A DNA stretch of 64,000 nt from an uncultured Sphingomonadales bacterium (lineage in GTDB: Bacteria; Pseudomonadota; Alphaproteobacteria; Sphingomonadales; Sphingomonadaceae): assembly GCA_937898525.1 (NCBI GenBank), contig CALCBC010000010.1, positions 1 to 64,000 on the forward strand, written 5' to 3'. The notes below the pieces were generated by a model. The model was given only the letters and a program-made list of their open reading frames with translations. It had not been told where the DNA came from and ran no database searches. Below are positions 30,352-39,104 of this stretch, one piece after another. The stretch's first letter is position 1; each line of letters starts with the position of its first letter. Position numbers and translations under genes: made by a program.

Positions 30352-31278
30352 ATGCCGCCCGGCGCGGTCGAGCAGCGCTGGGTCGCGCCCGACGGTTACC
30401 CGATCCGCCGGCTCGACTGGAAGGAGCCCGAGGGCTTCGTGCGCGGCTCCCTGCTGTTCATGCCCGGACGGGGCGACGCTTACGAAAAGTACCTCGAGAC
30501 CTTCGAACACTGGCGCAGCCGCGGCTGGCGCGTCACGTCGGCCGACTGGCGCGGGCAGGCGGGTTCGGGGCGGCTCGGCAACGACGCGGTGACCGGCCAC
30601 GTCGACGACTTCGCGTTGTGGATTCGCGACCTCGCCGCGCTGTGGCGCGCGTGGGCGGCGGAGCGGGAAGGGCCGAGGGTGCTCGTCGGCCACTCGATGG
30701 GCGGGCATCTCGCGTTGCGCGCGCTTGCCGAGCGGGGCTTCGAACCTGTGCCGGCTGCGCTCATCCTGTCAGCGCCGATGCTCGACGTTCACCCCGAGTG
30801 GTTGCCTTCCGCTGCCAAGGTCCTCCTCGTCCGCGTGATGTGTCGCGTCGGCGATCCCCGCCGCCCGGCGTGGAAATGGAGTGAGAAGCCCGGAGAGGTG
30901 CCGGCGTTTCGCCAGGACCTGCTGACGCACGACGACGACCGGTATGCCGACGAGCTGTATTGGCGCCGCGTCCGCCCGGAACTGGCGATGGGGCCTGGCA
31001 GCTGGGGCTGGGTGGCGGCCGCTCAAGAGTCGATCAGGGAACTCGCTCGCCCCGGCACGCTCGAGGCCATCGATATCCCGGTGCAGATCGTGGCGACGAG
31101 CGCCGACCGGCTCGTCAGCGTTCGTGCGATACGCCGTGCCGAATCACGCCTGCGGCAGTGCGAGTCGGTGTGGTTCGGGCGCGAGGCGGCCCATGAAATC
31201 CTTCGCGAGGTTGACGAAGTGCGCGACCGCGCGCTTGTGCGGATCGACCGCTTCCTCGAGACCGTTGCCAGACAGTGA
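30352..31278 (+). CDS. Alpha/beta hydrolase, lysophospholipase/monoacylglycerol-lipase type
   Basis: A serine hydrolase of the Hydrolase_4 group, which includes PldB-like lysophospholipases. The 308 residues show the nucleophile elbow GHSMGG with S115, the oxyanion-loop 'LLFMPGRGDAYEKYLETF', and 'VTSADWRGQAGSG'. The likely acid is the Asp in 'VATSADRLVSV' and the likely base is the His in 'EAAHEIL'. The ATG at 30352 is the first clear start; the region upstream belongs to the cpaA divergent gap. Its stop overlaps the next gene's start as GTGA, so the two are translationally coupled. The substrate is inferred only. Confidence 0.88.
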   Translation: MPPGAVEQRWVAPDGYPIRRLDWKEPEGFVRGSLLFMPGRGDAYEKYLETFEHWRSRGWRVTSADWRGQAGSGRLGNDAVTGHVDDFALWIRDLAALWRAWAAEREGPRVLVGHSMGGHLALRALAERGFEPVPAALILSAPMLDVHPEWLPSAAKVLLVRVMCRVGDPRRPAWKWSEKPGEVPAFRQDLLTHDDDRYADELYWRRVRPELAMGPGSWGWVAAAQESIRELARPGTLEAIDIPVQIVATSADRLVSVRAIRRAESRLRQCESVWFGREAAHEILREVDEVRDRALVRIDRFLETVARQ

Positions 31279-32372
31279 CCCAAACCTTCGACATCGCGGT
31301 GATCGGCGCCGGCATGGCGGGCGCCAGCCTCGCCGCCGAACTCGCGCCCCACGCCAGCGTGCTCGTCGCCGAGGGGGAGCCCACGCCGGGGTACCACGCG
31401 ACGGGCCGCTCCGCCGCATTCTGGGACGAATGCTACGGCGGGCCGGCGGTGGTGCCGCTGACGCTCGCGTCCGGGGACTACCTGCGCGAGCGCGGCTTTC
31501 TCTCGCCGCGCGGCGCGCTCTACATCGCGCGGTCGGATGACGAGGCGGTGGTCGACGCGTTCCTTGCAGAATTCTCCGGCAGCGGGGCGAGCATCGAACG
31601 GATCGGCCGCGATACGCTGGAGGCCCGCGTGCCGGGCCTGCGGCCCGAATGGACGTCCGCCGTCGCCGCGCCGGCCTGCGCCGACATCGACGTCGCCGGC
31701 CTGCACCAGCACTATCTCGCGCAGGCGCGCGCAGCCGGCGTCGAGATCCGCACGTCGGCCCATCTCGTCGCCGCTGAACGCGAAGGGGATAGCTGGCGGC
31801 TTTCGTTCGGCCCGGCGGGTGAGGTTCGGGCACGTATCCTGGTCGACGCCGCCGGCGCCTGGGCCGACGAGGTCGCCAGCCTCGCGGGCGTTCGCCCGCT
31901 CGGCGTGACGCCGTACCGGAGGACCGTTTGCCAGCTGCGGGTCGACCCTCCGCCGCCGTCCGATCTCCCCTTGGTGATCGACATTCACGGGCAATTCTAC
32001 TTCCGGCCCGAACACGGCAAGCTCTGGCTGAGCCCACACGACGAGACCCCAAGCCCACCATGCGACGCCGCGCCGGAAGAGCTCGACGTCGCGATCGCGA
32101 TCGACCGCTTCGGGCAGGCGGTCGACTGGCGCATCGCCGCGGTCGAGCACAAGTGGGCGGGGCTGCGCAGCTTCGCGCCGGACCGGCGGCCGGTCTATGG
32201 CTTCGACCCGCGATGCGAGGGGTTCTTCTGGTTCGCCGGGCAGGGCGGCTTCGGCATCCAGACGGCGCCGGCGGCCGCCCGGCTGGGAGCCCAGCTGCTG
32301 CTCGGCCTGCCGTCCGACGCGATGACCGAGCGGCTCGACGCCGCCGCTTTTGCGGCCACGCGATTCGGCTAG
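31275..32372 (+). CDS. FAD-dependent oxidoreductase (DAO family)
   Basis: A flavoprotein of the DadA/glycine oxidase fold that probably oxidises an amine or amino acid. The 365 residues start with the dinucleotide motif 'DIAVIGAGMAGASLAAELA', then 'HATGRSAAFW', typical of DAO enzymes. Further on are 'ADIDVAGLHQHYLAQARAAGVEI', 'ILVDAAGAWADEVASLAGV' and the C-terminal FAD-contact segment 'FFWFAGQGGFGIQTAPAAARL'. The start is GTG, overlapping the hydrolase stop. The substrate cannot be read from the sequence. Confidence 0.88.
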   Translation: MTQTFDIAVIGAGMAGASLAAELAPHASVLVAEGEPTPGYHATGRSAAFWDECYGGPAVVPLTLASGDYLRERGFLSPRGALYIARSDDEAVVDAFLAEFSGSGASIERIGRDTLEARVPGLRPEWTSAVAAPACADIDVAGLHQHYLAQARAAGVEIRTSAHLVAAEREGDSWRLSFGPAGEVRARILVDAAGAWADEVASLAGVRPLGVTPYRRTVCQLRVDPPPPSDLPLVIDIHGQFYFRPEHGKLWLSPHDETPSPPCDAAPEELDVAIAIDRFGQAVDWRIAAVEHKWAGLRSFAPDRRPVYGFDPRCEGFFWFAGQGGFGIQTAPAAARLGAQLLLGLPSDAMTERLDAAAFAATRFG

Positions 32373-32426
32373 CCGTTTCGTTCGGCGGCGCTAGACTGGA
32401 CCAGTCTGAAACTTCGGGAGGACGCC

Positions 32427-32606
32427 ATGGCCCATCGGTTCGAGATCCGCCGGAACAAGGCGGGGGAGTACGTCGCCTACTTCGTCTACAACAGCGAGAC
32501 GATCTTCTGGACAGAAGGCTACAGTTCCAAGGCGAGCGCGAAGAACGCGATCGAATCGATCCGCAAGAACGGTCCCGAAGCGGAGGTGGTCGACACCACG
32601 GCCTGA
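32427..32606 (+). CDS. Small YegP/DUF1508 family protein
   Basis: A 59-residue cytosolic protein read from ATG after a strong GGGAGGA ribosome-binding site. It begins MAHRFEIRRNKAGEYVAYF and contains 'SETIFWTEGYSSKASAKNAIESIRKNG', the DUF1508 repeat of E. coli YegP. Here there is a single repeat rather than two. The function of the family is unclear. It lies 54 nt after the FAD oxidoreductase and converges on rnhA, with 10 nt between their stops. Confidence 0.88.
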   Translation: MAHRFEIRRNKAGEYVAYFVYNSETIFWTEGYSSKASAKNAIESIRKNGPEAEVVDTTA

Positions 32607-32616
32607 TCCCCGACGG

Positions 32617-33054
32617 TCAGCGTCCAGCAGCCTCCGCAGCGGCGCAGGCGAGCGCATCGACGCGTTCGTTTTCGGCGTGCCCGTCGTGGCCCTTGACCCA
32701 TTGCCAGTGAATCCGGTGCGGGCCGGCCGCCTCGATCAGCTCGTGCCACAGGTCCGCGTTCCGGACGGGCTTCTTGCTGGCGTTGACCCAGCCCTTCTTC
32801 TGCCAGCCCTCGACCCACCTCGTCATGCCGTCGATCACGTAGCGGCTGTCGGAATGGATGGTTACTTCGCAAGGCTCGGTGAGGGCCTTGAGCGCGCGGA
32901 TGACCGCGGTCATTTCCATCCGGTTGTTGGTCGTGTGCGGATCGCCGCCCGACAGCTCCTTTTCGTGCCGGCCCATCCGCAGCAGCACGCCCCAGCCGCC
33001 CGGGCCCGGGTTCCCCTTGCAGGCTCCGTCGGTGAAGATGTCGACATGTTTCAT
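32617..33054 (-). CDS. rnhA: Ribonuclease HI
   Basis: RNase HI cuts the RNA strand of RNA-DNA hybrids and helps remove Okazaki primers and R-loops. The 145-residue enzyme has all catalytic residues: D9 ('FTDGACKGNPG'), E47 ('NNRMEM'), D69 ('HSDSRYVIDG') and D133 ('NERVDALA'), with H123 in 'KGHDGH'. The start at 33054 gives the standard MKHVDIFTDG beginning. It lies 14 nt after thrB on the same strand, a common alphaproteobacterial arrangement (ispH-thrB-rnhA). Confidence 0.96.
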   Translation of the reverse strand: MKHVDIFTDGACKGNPGPGGWGVLLRMGRHEKELSGGDPHTTNNRMEMTAVIRALKALTEPCEVTIHSDSRYVIDGMTRWVEGWQKKGWVNASKKPVRNADLWHELIEAAGPHRIHWQWVKGHDGHAENERVDALACAAAEAAGR

Positions 33055-33068
33055 CCGCCCCAACTGGC

Positions 33069-34037
33069 TCAAGCGCCTGCCTCGCGAAAGGCCTTTTCGC
33101 CCTCGCGGGAATAGAACTCCAGCCGGCGGGCGAATTCCATCGGGTCCTTGCGCGTGACCAGCGCGTCCGCCGGCGTATTCAGCCAGTCGTAGGCGCGCGT
33201 CGCGAGGAAGCGCATCGCGGCGCCCCTGGCGAGCACGGGCAGCGCTTGCCATTCCGGGTCGGACAGAGGGCGGCGGCTGACATATCCCTCGACGAGCGCA
33301 TCGGCGATCGCCCGCCGGAACTTGCCGTCCTTGCCGAACGACCATGCGGCGTGAGTGACGGCGAGGTCGTAGGCGGTGATGTCGTTGCAGGCGAAGTAGA
33401 AATCGATCAGCCCGCTCACGGTGTCGCCGAGCAGCAGCACGTTGTCGGGAAACAGGTCGGCGTGGATCACCGAGCGCGGAAGGCCCTGCGGCCAGTGCGC
33501 GGTCAGGTAGACCAGTTCGCGTTCGACGAGCTCGGGAAGCGCGGCATCGATCTCCTGCAGGCCCGACTGGCCGCAATGCGACAGCAGGTCGTGCCACTGC
33601 TGCAGTGACAGCGCGTTGGGCCTCCGGCCGGCGAAGTCCGCGGCGGCGAGATGGATGCCCGCCAGCGCCTTGCCCACGGCTCGCGCCTGAGCCGGGCTCG
33701 GGTCGTCGACCGAGACACCGGGAAGGAACTCGATCAGCGCAACCGCCTTCCCGCGCACCGTGCGATAGGCCGCGCCCTCGCGGTCATGGATCGTGCGCGG
33801 CACCGGGCAGCCCTTCGACGCGAGATGGTCGAGAAGGCCGAGGAAGAACGGCAGGTCCGCGAGCTCGACCCGGGCCTCGTACATCGTCAGGATGAAGCGG
33901 CCGGTCGAAGTCTCGATGAGCCAGTTCGAATTCGACACGCCCTCGGCGATACCTTTGGCCGAGACGAGGTCGCCGACATCGTATTCGGCGACCAGCCTGG
34001 CCAGCTCCGCGGCGGAAAGCGTGGTGTAGACCGCCAC
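33069..34037 (-). CDS. thrB: Homoserine kinase, APH-fold type
   Basis: Phosphorylates homoserine in threonine synthesis. The 322-residue protein belongs to the ThrB2 type, which has the aminoglycoside-phosphotransferase fold rather than the GHMP fold. Its start 'MAVYTTLSAAELARLVAEYDVGDLVS', the 'GVSNSNWLIET' loop, the catalytic 'VIHADLFPDNVLL' and the metal-binding 'GLIDFYFAC' are all present. It is placed between ispH (7 nt upstream) and rnhA. No other threonine gene is in the window. Confidence 0.95.
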   Translation of the reverse strand: MAVYTTLSAAELARLVAEYDVGDLVSAKGIAEGVSNSNWLIETSTGRFILTMYEARVELADLPFFLGLLDHLASKGCPVPRTIHDREGAAYRTVRGKAVALIEFLPGVSVDDPSPAQARAVGKALAGIHLAAADFAGRRPNALSLQQWHDLLSHCGQSGLQEIDAALPELVERELVYLTAHWPQGLPRSVIHADLFPDNVLLLGDTVSGLIDFYFACNDITAYDLAVTHAAWSFGKDGKFRRAIADALVEGYVSRRPLSDPEWQALPVLARGAAMRFLATRAYDWLNTPADALVTRKDPMEFARRLEFYSREGEKAFREAGA

Positions 34038-34044
34038 AGGCGGG

Positions 34045-35019
34045 TCAGCCGATCAGCTGCCGCGGCAGCTTGAAGACCATGTTCTCCTCGGCGGTAACGA
34101 CCTGGCGCTCTTCGACCAAGCGCGACCGGCCCAGGTGCTCGACGACTTCGCGGACGAGAACTTCCGGCGCCGAGGCCCCTGCGGTGAGGCCGACGGTATC
34201 GACACCGTCGAGCCAGCCGGGCTCGATGTCCGAGGCACGCTGGATCAGCTTCGCCGCCGTGCCGCAGCGCTCGGCCACCTCGACCAGCCGCAGCGAATTC
34301 GACGAGTTCGGCGCGCCGATCACCAGCACCAGATCGCAGGCGGGAGCCATCTGCTTGACCGCAGCCTGCCGGTTGGAGGTCGCGTAGCAGATGTCCTCGG
34401 CCTTGGGGCCGACGATCTCGGGGTAGCGCGCCTTCAGCGCGGCAATGATCTGCGCGGTGTCGTCGACCGACAACGTGGTCTGGGTCAGGTAGGCCAGTGG
34501 CATGTCTTCCGGTATCGTCAGCGCCTCGACGTCCTCGAGCGTCTCGACCACGGTCATCCGCCCTTCGGGAACCTGGCCGTAGGTGCCGACCGCTTCCGGG
34601 TGGCCCCGGTGGCCGATGAAGACGATGTGACGGCCTGCTTCCACCTGGCGTTCCGCCTGGCGGTGGACCTTGCTCACCAGCGGGCACGTGGCATCGAGAT
34701 AGTCGAGTTCTCGGCGCTCGGCCTCGGCGGGCACCGACTTGGGCACTCCGTGAGCACTGAACACGACGGGCGCACCGGCGGGGACCTCGTCGAGTTCCTC
34801 GACGAACACCGCCCCCCGCGCCTTGAGCCCGTCGACGACGTAGCGGTTGTGGACGATCTCGTGGCGCACGTAGACCGGCGCCCCGTACCGTTCGAGTGCA
34901 CGCTCGACGATCTCGATCGCCCGGTCGACGCCGGCGCAGAACCCCCGCGGCGCGGCGATCAGCACGGTCAGCGGCGCGCGGGTCTGGTCGGGCGCGGGCG
35001 TCTGAAAGGGGGCGTTCAT
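34045..35019 (-). CDS. ispH: 4-hydroxy-3-methylbut-2-enyl diphosphate reductase
   Basis: The last enzyme of the MEP pathway: it reduces HMBPP to IPP and DMAPP using an iron-sulfur cluster. The 324-residue protein has the three cluster cysteines C28 ('RGFCAGV'), C112 ('DATCPLV') and C211 ('DICYATSNRQ'), the catalytic E142 in 'HRGHPEAVG', and 'TQTTLSVDDT'. It begins with a Pro/Gln-rich 15-residue leader before the core. It leads the ispH-thrB-rnhA group on the minus strand and is divergent from a lipoprotein gene. Confidence 0.96.
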   Translation of the reverse strand: MNAPFQTPAPDQTRAPLTVLIAAPRGFCAGVDRAIEIVERALERYGAPVYVRHEIVHNRYVVDGLKARGAVFVEELDEVPAGAPVVFSAHGVPKSVPAEAERRELDYLDATCPLVSKVHRQAERQVEAGRHIVFIGHRGHPEAVGTYGQVPEGRMTVVETLEDVEALTIPEDMPLAYLTQTTLSVDDTAQIIAALKARYPEIVGPKAEDICYATSNRQAAVKQMAPACDLVLVIGAPNSSNSLRLVEVAERCGTAAKLIQRASDIEPGWLDGVDTVGLTAGASAPEVLVREVVEHLGRSRLVEERQVVTAEENMVFKLPRQLIG

Positions 35020-35093
35020 CCGGGCCGCTCTAGCGGTTGTCGCTGCCCGGCGAAAGGGCTAGGGCTCCGGCTCGACTTGGACAAGGGACAGAG

Positions 35094-35744
35094 ATGACCG
35101 CTCGCAAAGCGCTGCTAGTTGCCGCCGTGGCCGCCGCCGCCCTCACGGGCTGCAACCGGGCCGGCGACATCGTGGTCGAACAGGGTGTCGGCATCACCGC
35201 GCTGCGCAGCGTCTGCCCCGCCGTGGGCGTGCCGGACTTCACCGGCGACGTGACCCTGTTCTCGCCCGCCGACGCGCGAACCGCCGACGCGCTGGACGTC
35301 ACCGCCTCTCTGACCAACGTGCGCACCCAGTGCGACGATACCGGCGACCAGGTCTATGCGACGGCGACGTTCGATGTCGTCGCGCTGCGGCGCGACACGC
35401 GCGGCGCGCGGACCCTCCAGTTGCCCTATTTCTCGACGGTCATTCGCGGCGGCAACGCCGTTGTCGCAAAGCGCGTCGGAACCGTGACACTGCAGTTCGC
35501 TGACGGTCAGGATCGCGCACAGGCGACCGGCACGGCCGGCGCCTATATCGACCGGGCCGCGGCGACGCTCCCCGCTGACGTCCGCCAGCGGATCACCGCG
35601 CGGCGCCGGGCCGGCGATCGCGAGGCGGCGATCGACCCGCTGAGCGAGCCCGAGGTTCGCGCGGCGCTGGCGCGCGCGAGCTTCGAGCTGCTGGTCGGCT
35701 TCCAGCTGACCGAAGAGCAACTGGCCTACAACGCCACGCGATAG
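35094..35744 (+). CDS. Conserved lipoprotein of unknown function
   Basis: A 216-residue exported lipoprotein: the N-terminal stretch is hydrophobic and ends AAALTGC, with C20 as the lipidated residue. The rest has predicted beta-rich sequence ('VTLFSPADARTADALDVTASLTNVRTQC', 'TLQLPYFSTVIRGG') and two further cysteines. I do not recognise a named domain. The ATG at 35094 was chosen because it starts the signal peptide. It is divergent from ispH and 37 nt ahead of argS, a position in which a similar lipoprotein occurs in related genomes as far as I recall. Confidence 0.75.
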   Translation: MTARKALLVAAVAAAALTGCNRAGDIVVEQGVGITALRSVCPAVGVPDFTGDVTLFSPADARTADALDVTASLTNVRTQCDDTGDQVYATATFDVVALRRDTRGARTLQLPYFSTVIRGGNAVVAKRVGTVTLQFADGQDRAQATGTAGAYIDRAAATLPADVRQRITARRRAGDREAAIDPLSEPEVRAALARASFELLVGFQLTEEQLAYNATR

Positions 35745-35781
35745 TTTCGCTGGCGGTCCAAAACCGCTAACGGCCCGCCCG

Positions 35782-37527
35782 ATGACCGGAACTCCGACCC
35801 TCTACGCCGCCTTCGCGGCGAAGATCGACGCTGCCCTCTCCGCGCTGGAGGCCGAGGGCGTCCTGCCGCCTGGCCTGCCCCGCGCTGGCGTCAGCGTCGA
35901 GCCTCCGCGCGATCCAGCGCACGGCGACCTCGCCACCAACGCCGCGCTGGTGCTGGCGAAGCCCGCGGGCACGAACCCGCGCGCGCTCGCGGAGGGACTC
36001 GTGGGCAAGCTTGTCGACGACGCCATGGTCACGAGCGCCGAGATTGCCGGTCCCGGCTTCATCAACCTGCGTCTCGCCGATGCGGTGTGGCTCGGCGAAC
36101 TGCGGGCCGTGGCCGCGCTCGGGGCCGACTATGGGCGCTCGTTGCTAGGCGCGGGCCGCCGGGTCAATGTGGAATACGTTTCGGCCAACCCGACCGGGCC
36201 GATGCACATGGGCCACTGCCGCGGCGCCGTGGTCGGCGACGCGCTGGCCTCGCTGCTCGAGTTCGCGGGGCACCAGGTGATCCGCGAATACTACGTCAAC
36301 GACGCCGGAGGGCAGGTCGATGTGCTCGCCGACTCGGTCTACCTGCGCTACTCCGAGGCGCTCGGGGTCGAGATCGGCGAGATTCCGCCGGGGCTCTATC
36401 CGGGCGAGTACCTGAAGCCGGTCGGCGAGGCGCTGGCGAGGGAATTCGGCGACAAGTACCTCGAGGCCCCGGCCGACGAATGGCGCGGACTGTTCCGCAA
36501 GCGCGCGGTTGCGGCGATGATGGAGCAGATCAAGGCCGACCTCGCCCAGCTCGGCATCCACCACGACGTCTTCGCCTCCGAGGCCGAGCTGCAGCGTGCC
36601 GGCAAGCCTGCAGAGGCCGAAGCCTGGCTGCGCGCCCACGATCTGGTCTACGATGGCCATCTCGAGGCCCCCAAGGGCAAGACAGTCGAGGACTGGGAGC
36701 CGGTCGAGCTGCCGCTGTTTCGCTCGACGAAGTTCGGCGACGACCAGGACCGGCCGATCCGCAAGAGCGATGGGTCGTGGACCTATTTCGGCGCCGACCT
36801 CGCCTATCACATGCAGAAGGCGGAGGGTGCCGACGAGCTGATCGACATCTGGGGCGCCGACCACGCCGGCACGGTCAAGCGGATCAAGGCCGCAGTCGCC
36901 GCGCTGTCGGAAGGCAAGGGGCGGCCGATCCCGTTCGACGTCAAGCTCGTGCAGATGGTCCAGCTCCTGCGCGGGGGCGAGCCGGTCAAGATGTCGAAGC
37001 GCGCGGGCACGTTCGTCACGCTCGCCGAGGTCGTCGAGGAAGTCGGCAAGGACGTGGTGCGGTTCACGATGCTGACCCGCAAACCCGAAGCGCAGATGGA
37101 CTTCGACTTCGCCAAGGTGGTCGAAGCGTCGAAGGACAACCCGGTCTTCTATGTCCAGTACGCCCACGCGCGGATCCATTCGACGCTGCGCAAGGGCGCG
37201 GCCGAGGGCATCGAGCCGTCGGACAGGGCGCTCGAGCGGCTCGGCGCCGACGAACTCGCGCTGGTCAAGCTCGCCGCGCAGTTCCCGCGCGAGGTCGAGG
37301 CCGCAGCCAAGGCGCGCGAGCCGCACCGGATCGCGTTCTACCTCTACGACCTGGCCGCCGCGTTCCACGCATTCTGGAACATGGGCAACGACGATCCGGG
37401 CAAGCGCATCCTGCTGGCCGATGACCGTGAGCTCACCGGAGCAAGGCTTTTCCTCGCCGGCCAAATCGGGCAGGTAATCCGCAACGGACTTGGGATCCTG
37501 GGGGTTCAGGCGGTCGAGGAGCTTTAG
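35782..37527 (+). CDS. argS: Arginyl-tRNA synthetase
   Basis: Charges tRNA(Arg) in the cytosol. The 581-residue class I synthetase has the ATP-binding HIGH-type motif HMGH at 142-145 ('SANPTGPMHMGHCRG') and the KMSKR loop at 403-407, so it has a canonical KMSKS-type site unlike many ArgRS. There is an N-terminal Add1 tRNA-recognition domain (1-120) and a C-terminal anticodon-binding DALR domain ending 'LGILGVQAVEEL'. It heads a block of genes on the plus strand reaching to tatC; the SPOR gene starts 2 nt after it. Confidence 0.97.
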   Translation: MTGTPTLYAAFAAKIDAALSALEAEGVLPPGLPRAGVSVEPPRDPAHGDLATNAALVLAKPAGTNPRALAEGLVGKLVDDAMVTSAEIAGPGFINLRLADAVWLGELRAVAALGADYGRSLLGAGRRVNVEYVSANPTGPMHMGHCRGAVVGDALASLLEFAGHQVIREYYVNDAGGQVDVLADSVYLRYSEALGVEIGEIPPGLYPGEYLKPVGEALAREFGDKYLEAPADEWRGLFRKRAVAAMMEQIKADLAQLGIHHDVFASEAELQRAGKPAEAEAWLRAHDLVYDGHLEAPKGKTVEDWEPVELPLFRSTKFGDDQDRPIRKSDGSWTYFGADLAYHMQKAEGADELIDIWGADHAGTVKRIKAAVAALSEGKGRPIPFDVKLVQMVQLLRGGEPVKMSKRAGTFVTLAEVVEEVGKDVVRFTMLTRKPEAQMDFDFAKVVEASKDNPVFYVQYAHARIHSTLRKGAAEGIEPSDRALERLGADELALVKLAAQFPREVEAAAKAREPHRIAFYLYDLAAAFHAFWNMGNDDPGKRILLADDRELTGARLFLAGQIGQVIRNGLGILGVQAVEEL

Positions 37528-37529
37528 CC

Positions 37530-38225
37530 ATGGCCTTGCCGGGCATTGGTCGCGAGGGGGAGGCGCCGCTGGATCTCGACGGCGACGGCGCGATCGAAAC
37601 GGAAGAACAGCTGACGCTGGCCGACGCCGACGAGCGGCTACCGTGGCTCGAATCCGACGACGACTACGAAGAGCCGGGGAGCGACACGGGCCGCATCGTG
37701 GCGTTCGCGGCGATCGGCCTGCTGGCCATCGTCGTGGTGCTCGGCGCGCTGTGGCTGCTCACGCGCGAACCTTCCGCGGAAACCGCTGTCGCCGACGGGA
37801 GCACGATCGAGGCGCCCGAGGAACCCTACAAGACCCGCCCGGCCGATGCCGGAGGCCGCGTCGTCGAAGGTACGGGTGACGTCAGCTTCGACGTTGCCGA
37901 GGGTCAGCGGGTGGAGGGCCGGATCGCCGACAGCGGCGTTGTGCCCGCGCCGAGCATCGACCGCGAGCAGGCCGACGCGCCGGCCGTCACCGGTATCGGC
38001 GTACAGGTCGGCGCCTATTCGACACGGGCTCAGGCCGAGGCCGGCTGGAATCAGCTCGTGGGCCGGTACGAAGCGCTGCAGGGCCGCAACCACCGCGTGC
38101 TCGAGGGCACCGCGGACAGCGGCACGATCTATCGCCTGCAGGCGCTCGCCGGCACGGTCGCCGAGGCCGAGACCCTGTGCCGCAGCATCAAGGCTGCCGG
38201 GGGCGACTGCCAGGTCAAGCGATAG
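37530..38225 (+). CDS. SPOR-domain membrane protein
   Basis: A single-span inner-membrane protein with a periplasmic SPOR domain that binds denuded peptidoglycan at division sites. Of 231 residues, 1-54 are acidic and cytosolic, 57-77 form the membrane span ('AFAAIGLLAIVVVLGALWLL'), 80-150 are a linker and 150-230 the SPOR domain ('GVQVGAYSTRAQAEAGWNQLV' and 'YRLQALAGTVAEAETLC'). It sits between argS and the HTH/DUF4019 gene, the usual place in alphaproteobacteria. The specific partner is unknown. Confidence 0.9.
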   Translation: MALPGIGREGEAPLDLDGDGAIETEEQLTLADADERLPWLESDDDYEEPGSDTGRIVAFAAIGLLAIVVVLGALWLLTREPSAETAVADGSTIEAPEEPYKTRPADAGGRVVEGTGDVSFDVAEGQRVEGRIADSGVVPAPSIDREQADAPAVTGIGVQVGAYSTRAQAEAGWNQLVGRYEALQGRNHRVLEGTADSGTIYRLQALAGTVAEAETLCRSIKAAGGDCQVKR

Positions 38226-38245
38226 CGGCCTTGCCGACGTCCGGG

Positions 38246-39007
38246 ATGCACGAACGGCTCGCCTCGCTGAGCGAGCGCGAGAAGCAGACGCTTCGATTTC
38301 TGCTGGCCGGCCACGACGCGAAATCGATCGCGCGCGAGCTGGGCCTGTCGGTGCACACGATCAACGAGCGGCTGCGCGATTGCCGGCGGAAGCTTGGTGT
38401 ATCCAGCAGCCGCGAAGCGGCGAGGCTCCTCGGCGAGGTCGAGCACGCGACCCCCAAATCGTTTGGGGACAAGGAATTTGGGGTGGCCGGAACCGCCGGC
38501 GATGCGGGCAAGAGGCGGCAGGGCGCGGGCCGTTTGGGTGCCTGGCTCGTCGGAGGAGTTCTTGTCATGCTGATTGTTGTCGCTGCCGTCATGCTCTCGA
38601 CCGGATTGCCGGCAGGCGTTTCGTTGGACGCGCCGCGCGCCGAACGCAGGCTTGCAGCGGCGGATGCGGCCGAGTCCGCCGGATCGGCGGCTGCGCGCGA
38701 ATGGGCCGCGCTGGTCGACGGCGGACGCTGGGAGGACAGCTGGCGCGCGGCTGCGGCGATCTTTCGCTCGCAGGTGACTGCCGAGCAATGGGCCGATGCG
38801 GTCAGGCCGGTGCGCGGGCCGCTGGGCAAGGTGGCAGGACGCTCGGTGCTGTCCGTTCAACGGACCAATACCCTGCCCGGAGCGCCCGCGGGCGAATACG
38901 AGGTCGTCCAGTTCCAGACCGAGTTCGCCAGCCGGGAGGCAATCGAGACGTTCGTGATGGTACGAGAAGGCGGGGGCTGGAAGGTTTCCGGATACTTCAT
39001 CCGCTAG
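38246..39007 (+). CDS. Membrane-anchored LuxR-type HTH protein with DUF4019 domain
   Basis: A predicted one-component regulator held in the inner membrane. Residues 5-65 form a LuxR-type helix-turn-helix ('LSEREKQTLRFLLAGHDAKSIARELGLSVHTINERL'), 98-119 are one membrane span and about 145-250 are a periplasmic DUF4019 domain ('EWAALVDGGRWEDSWRAAAAIFRSQVTAEQW'). The architecture puts the sensor outside and the DNA-binding part inside, as in ToxR. The start at 38246 gives the family N-terminus. It lies between the SPOR and nagZ genes, suggesting, but not proving, a link to the cell wall. The target genes are unknown. Confidence 0.83.
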   Translation: MHERLASLSEREKQTLRFLLAGHDAKSIARELGLSVHTINERLRDCRRKLGVSSSREAARLLGEVEHATPKSFGDKEFGVAGTAGDAGKRRQGAGRLGAWLVGGVLVMLIVVAAVMLSTGLPAGVSLDAPRAERRLAAADAAESAGSAAAREWAALVDGGRWEDSWRAAAAIFRSQVTAEQWADAVRPVRGPLGKVAGRSVLSVQRTNTLPGAPAGEYEVVQFQTEFASREAIETFVMVREGGGWKVSGYFIR

Positions 39008-39008
39008 C

Positions 39009-39026
39009 AGCCGGCCGGGACCGGCT
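39009..39026 (+). terminator. Weak stem-loop after the HTH/DUF4019 gene
   Basis: AGCCGG and CCGGCT enclose a 6-nt loop directly behind the stop codon; there is no T-run. It may mark an end or pause before nagZ, but the assignment is uncertain. Confidence 0.3.
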
Positions 39027-39104
39027 TCTAGCCGTCGGCTACTGTCCACATGACCATCCGCGGACAAACTTGCCCCCACTCCGCTTTCCTGCGAGTTTTC
39101 GGGC

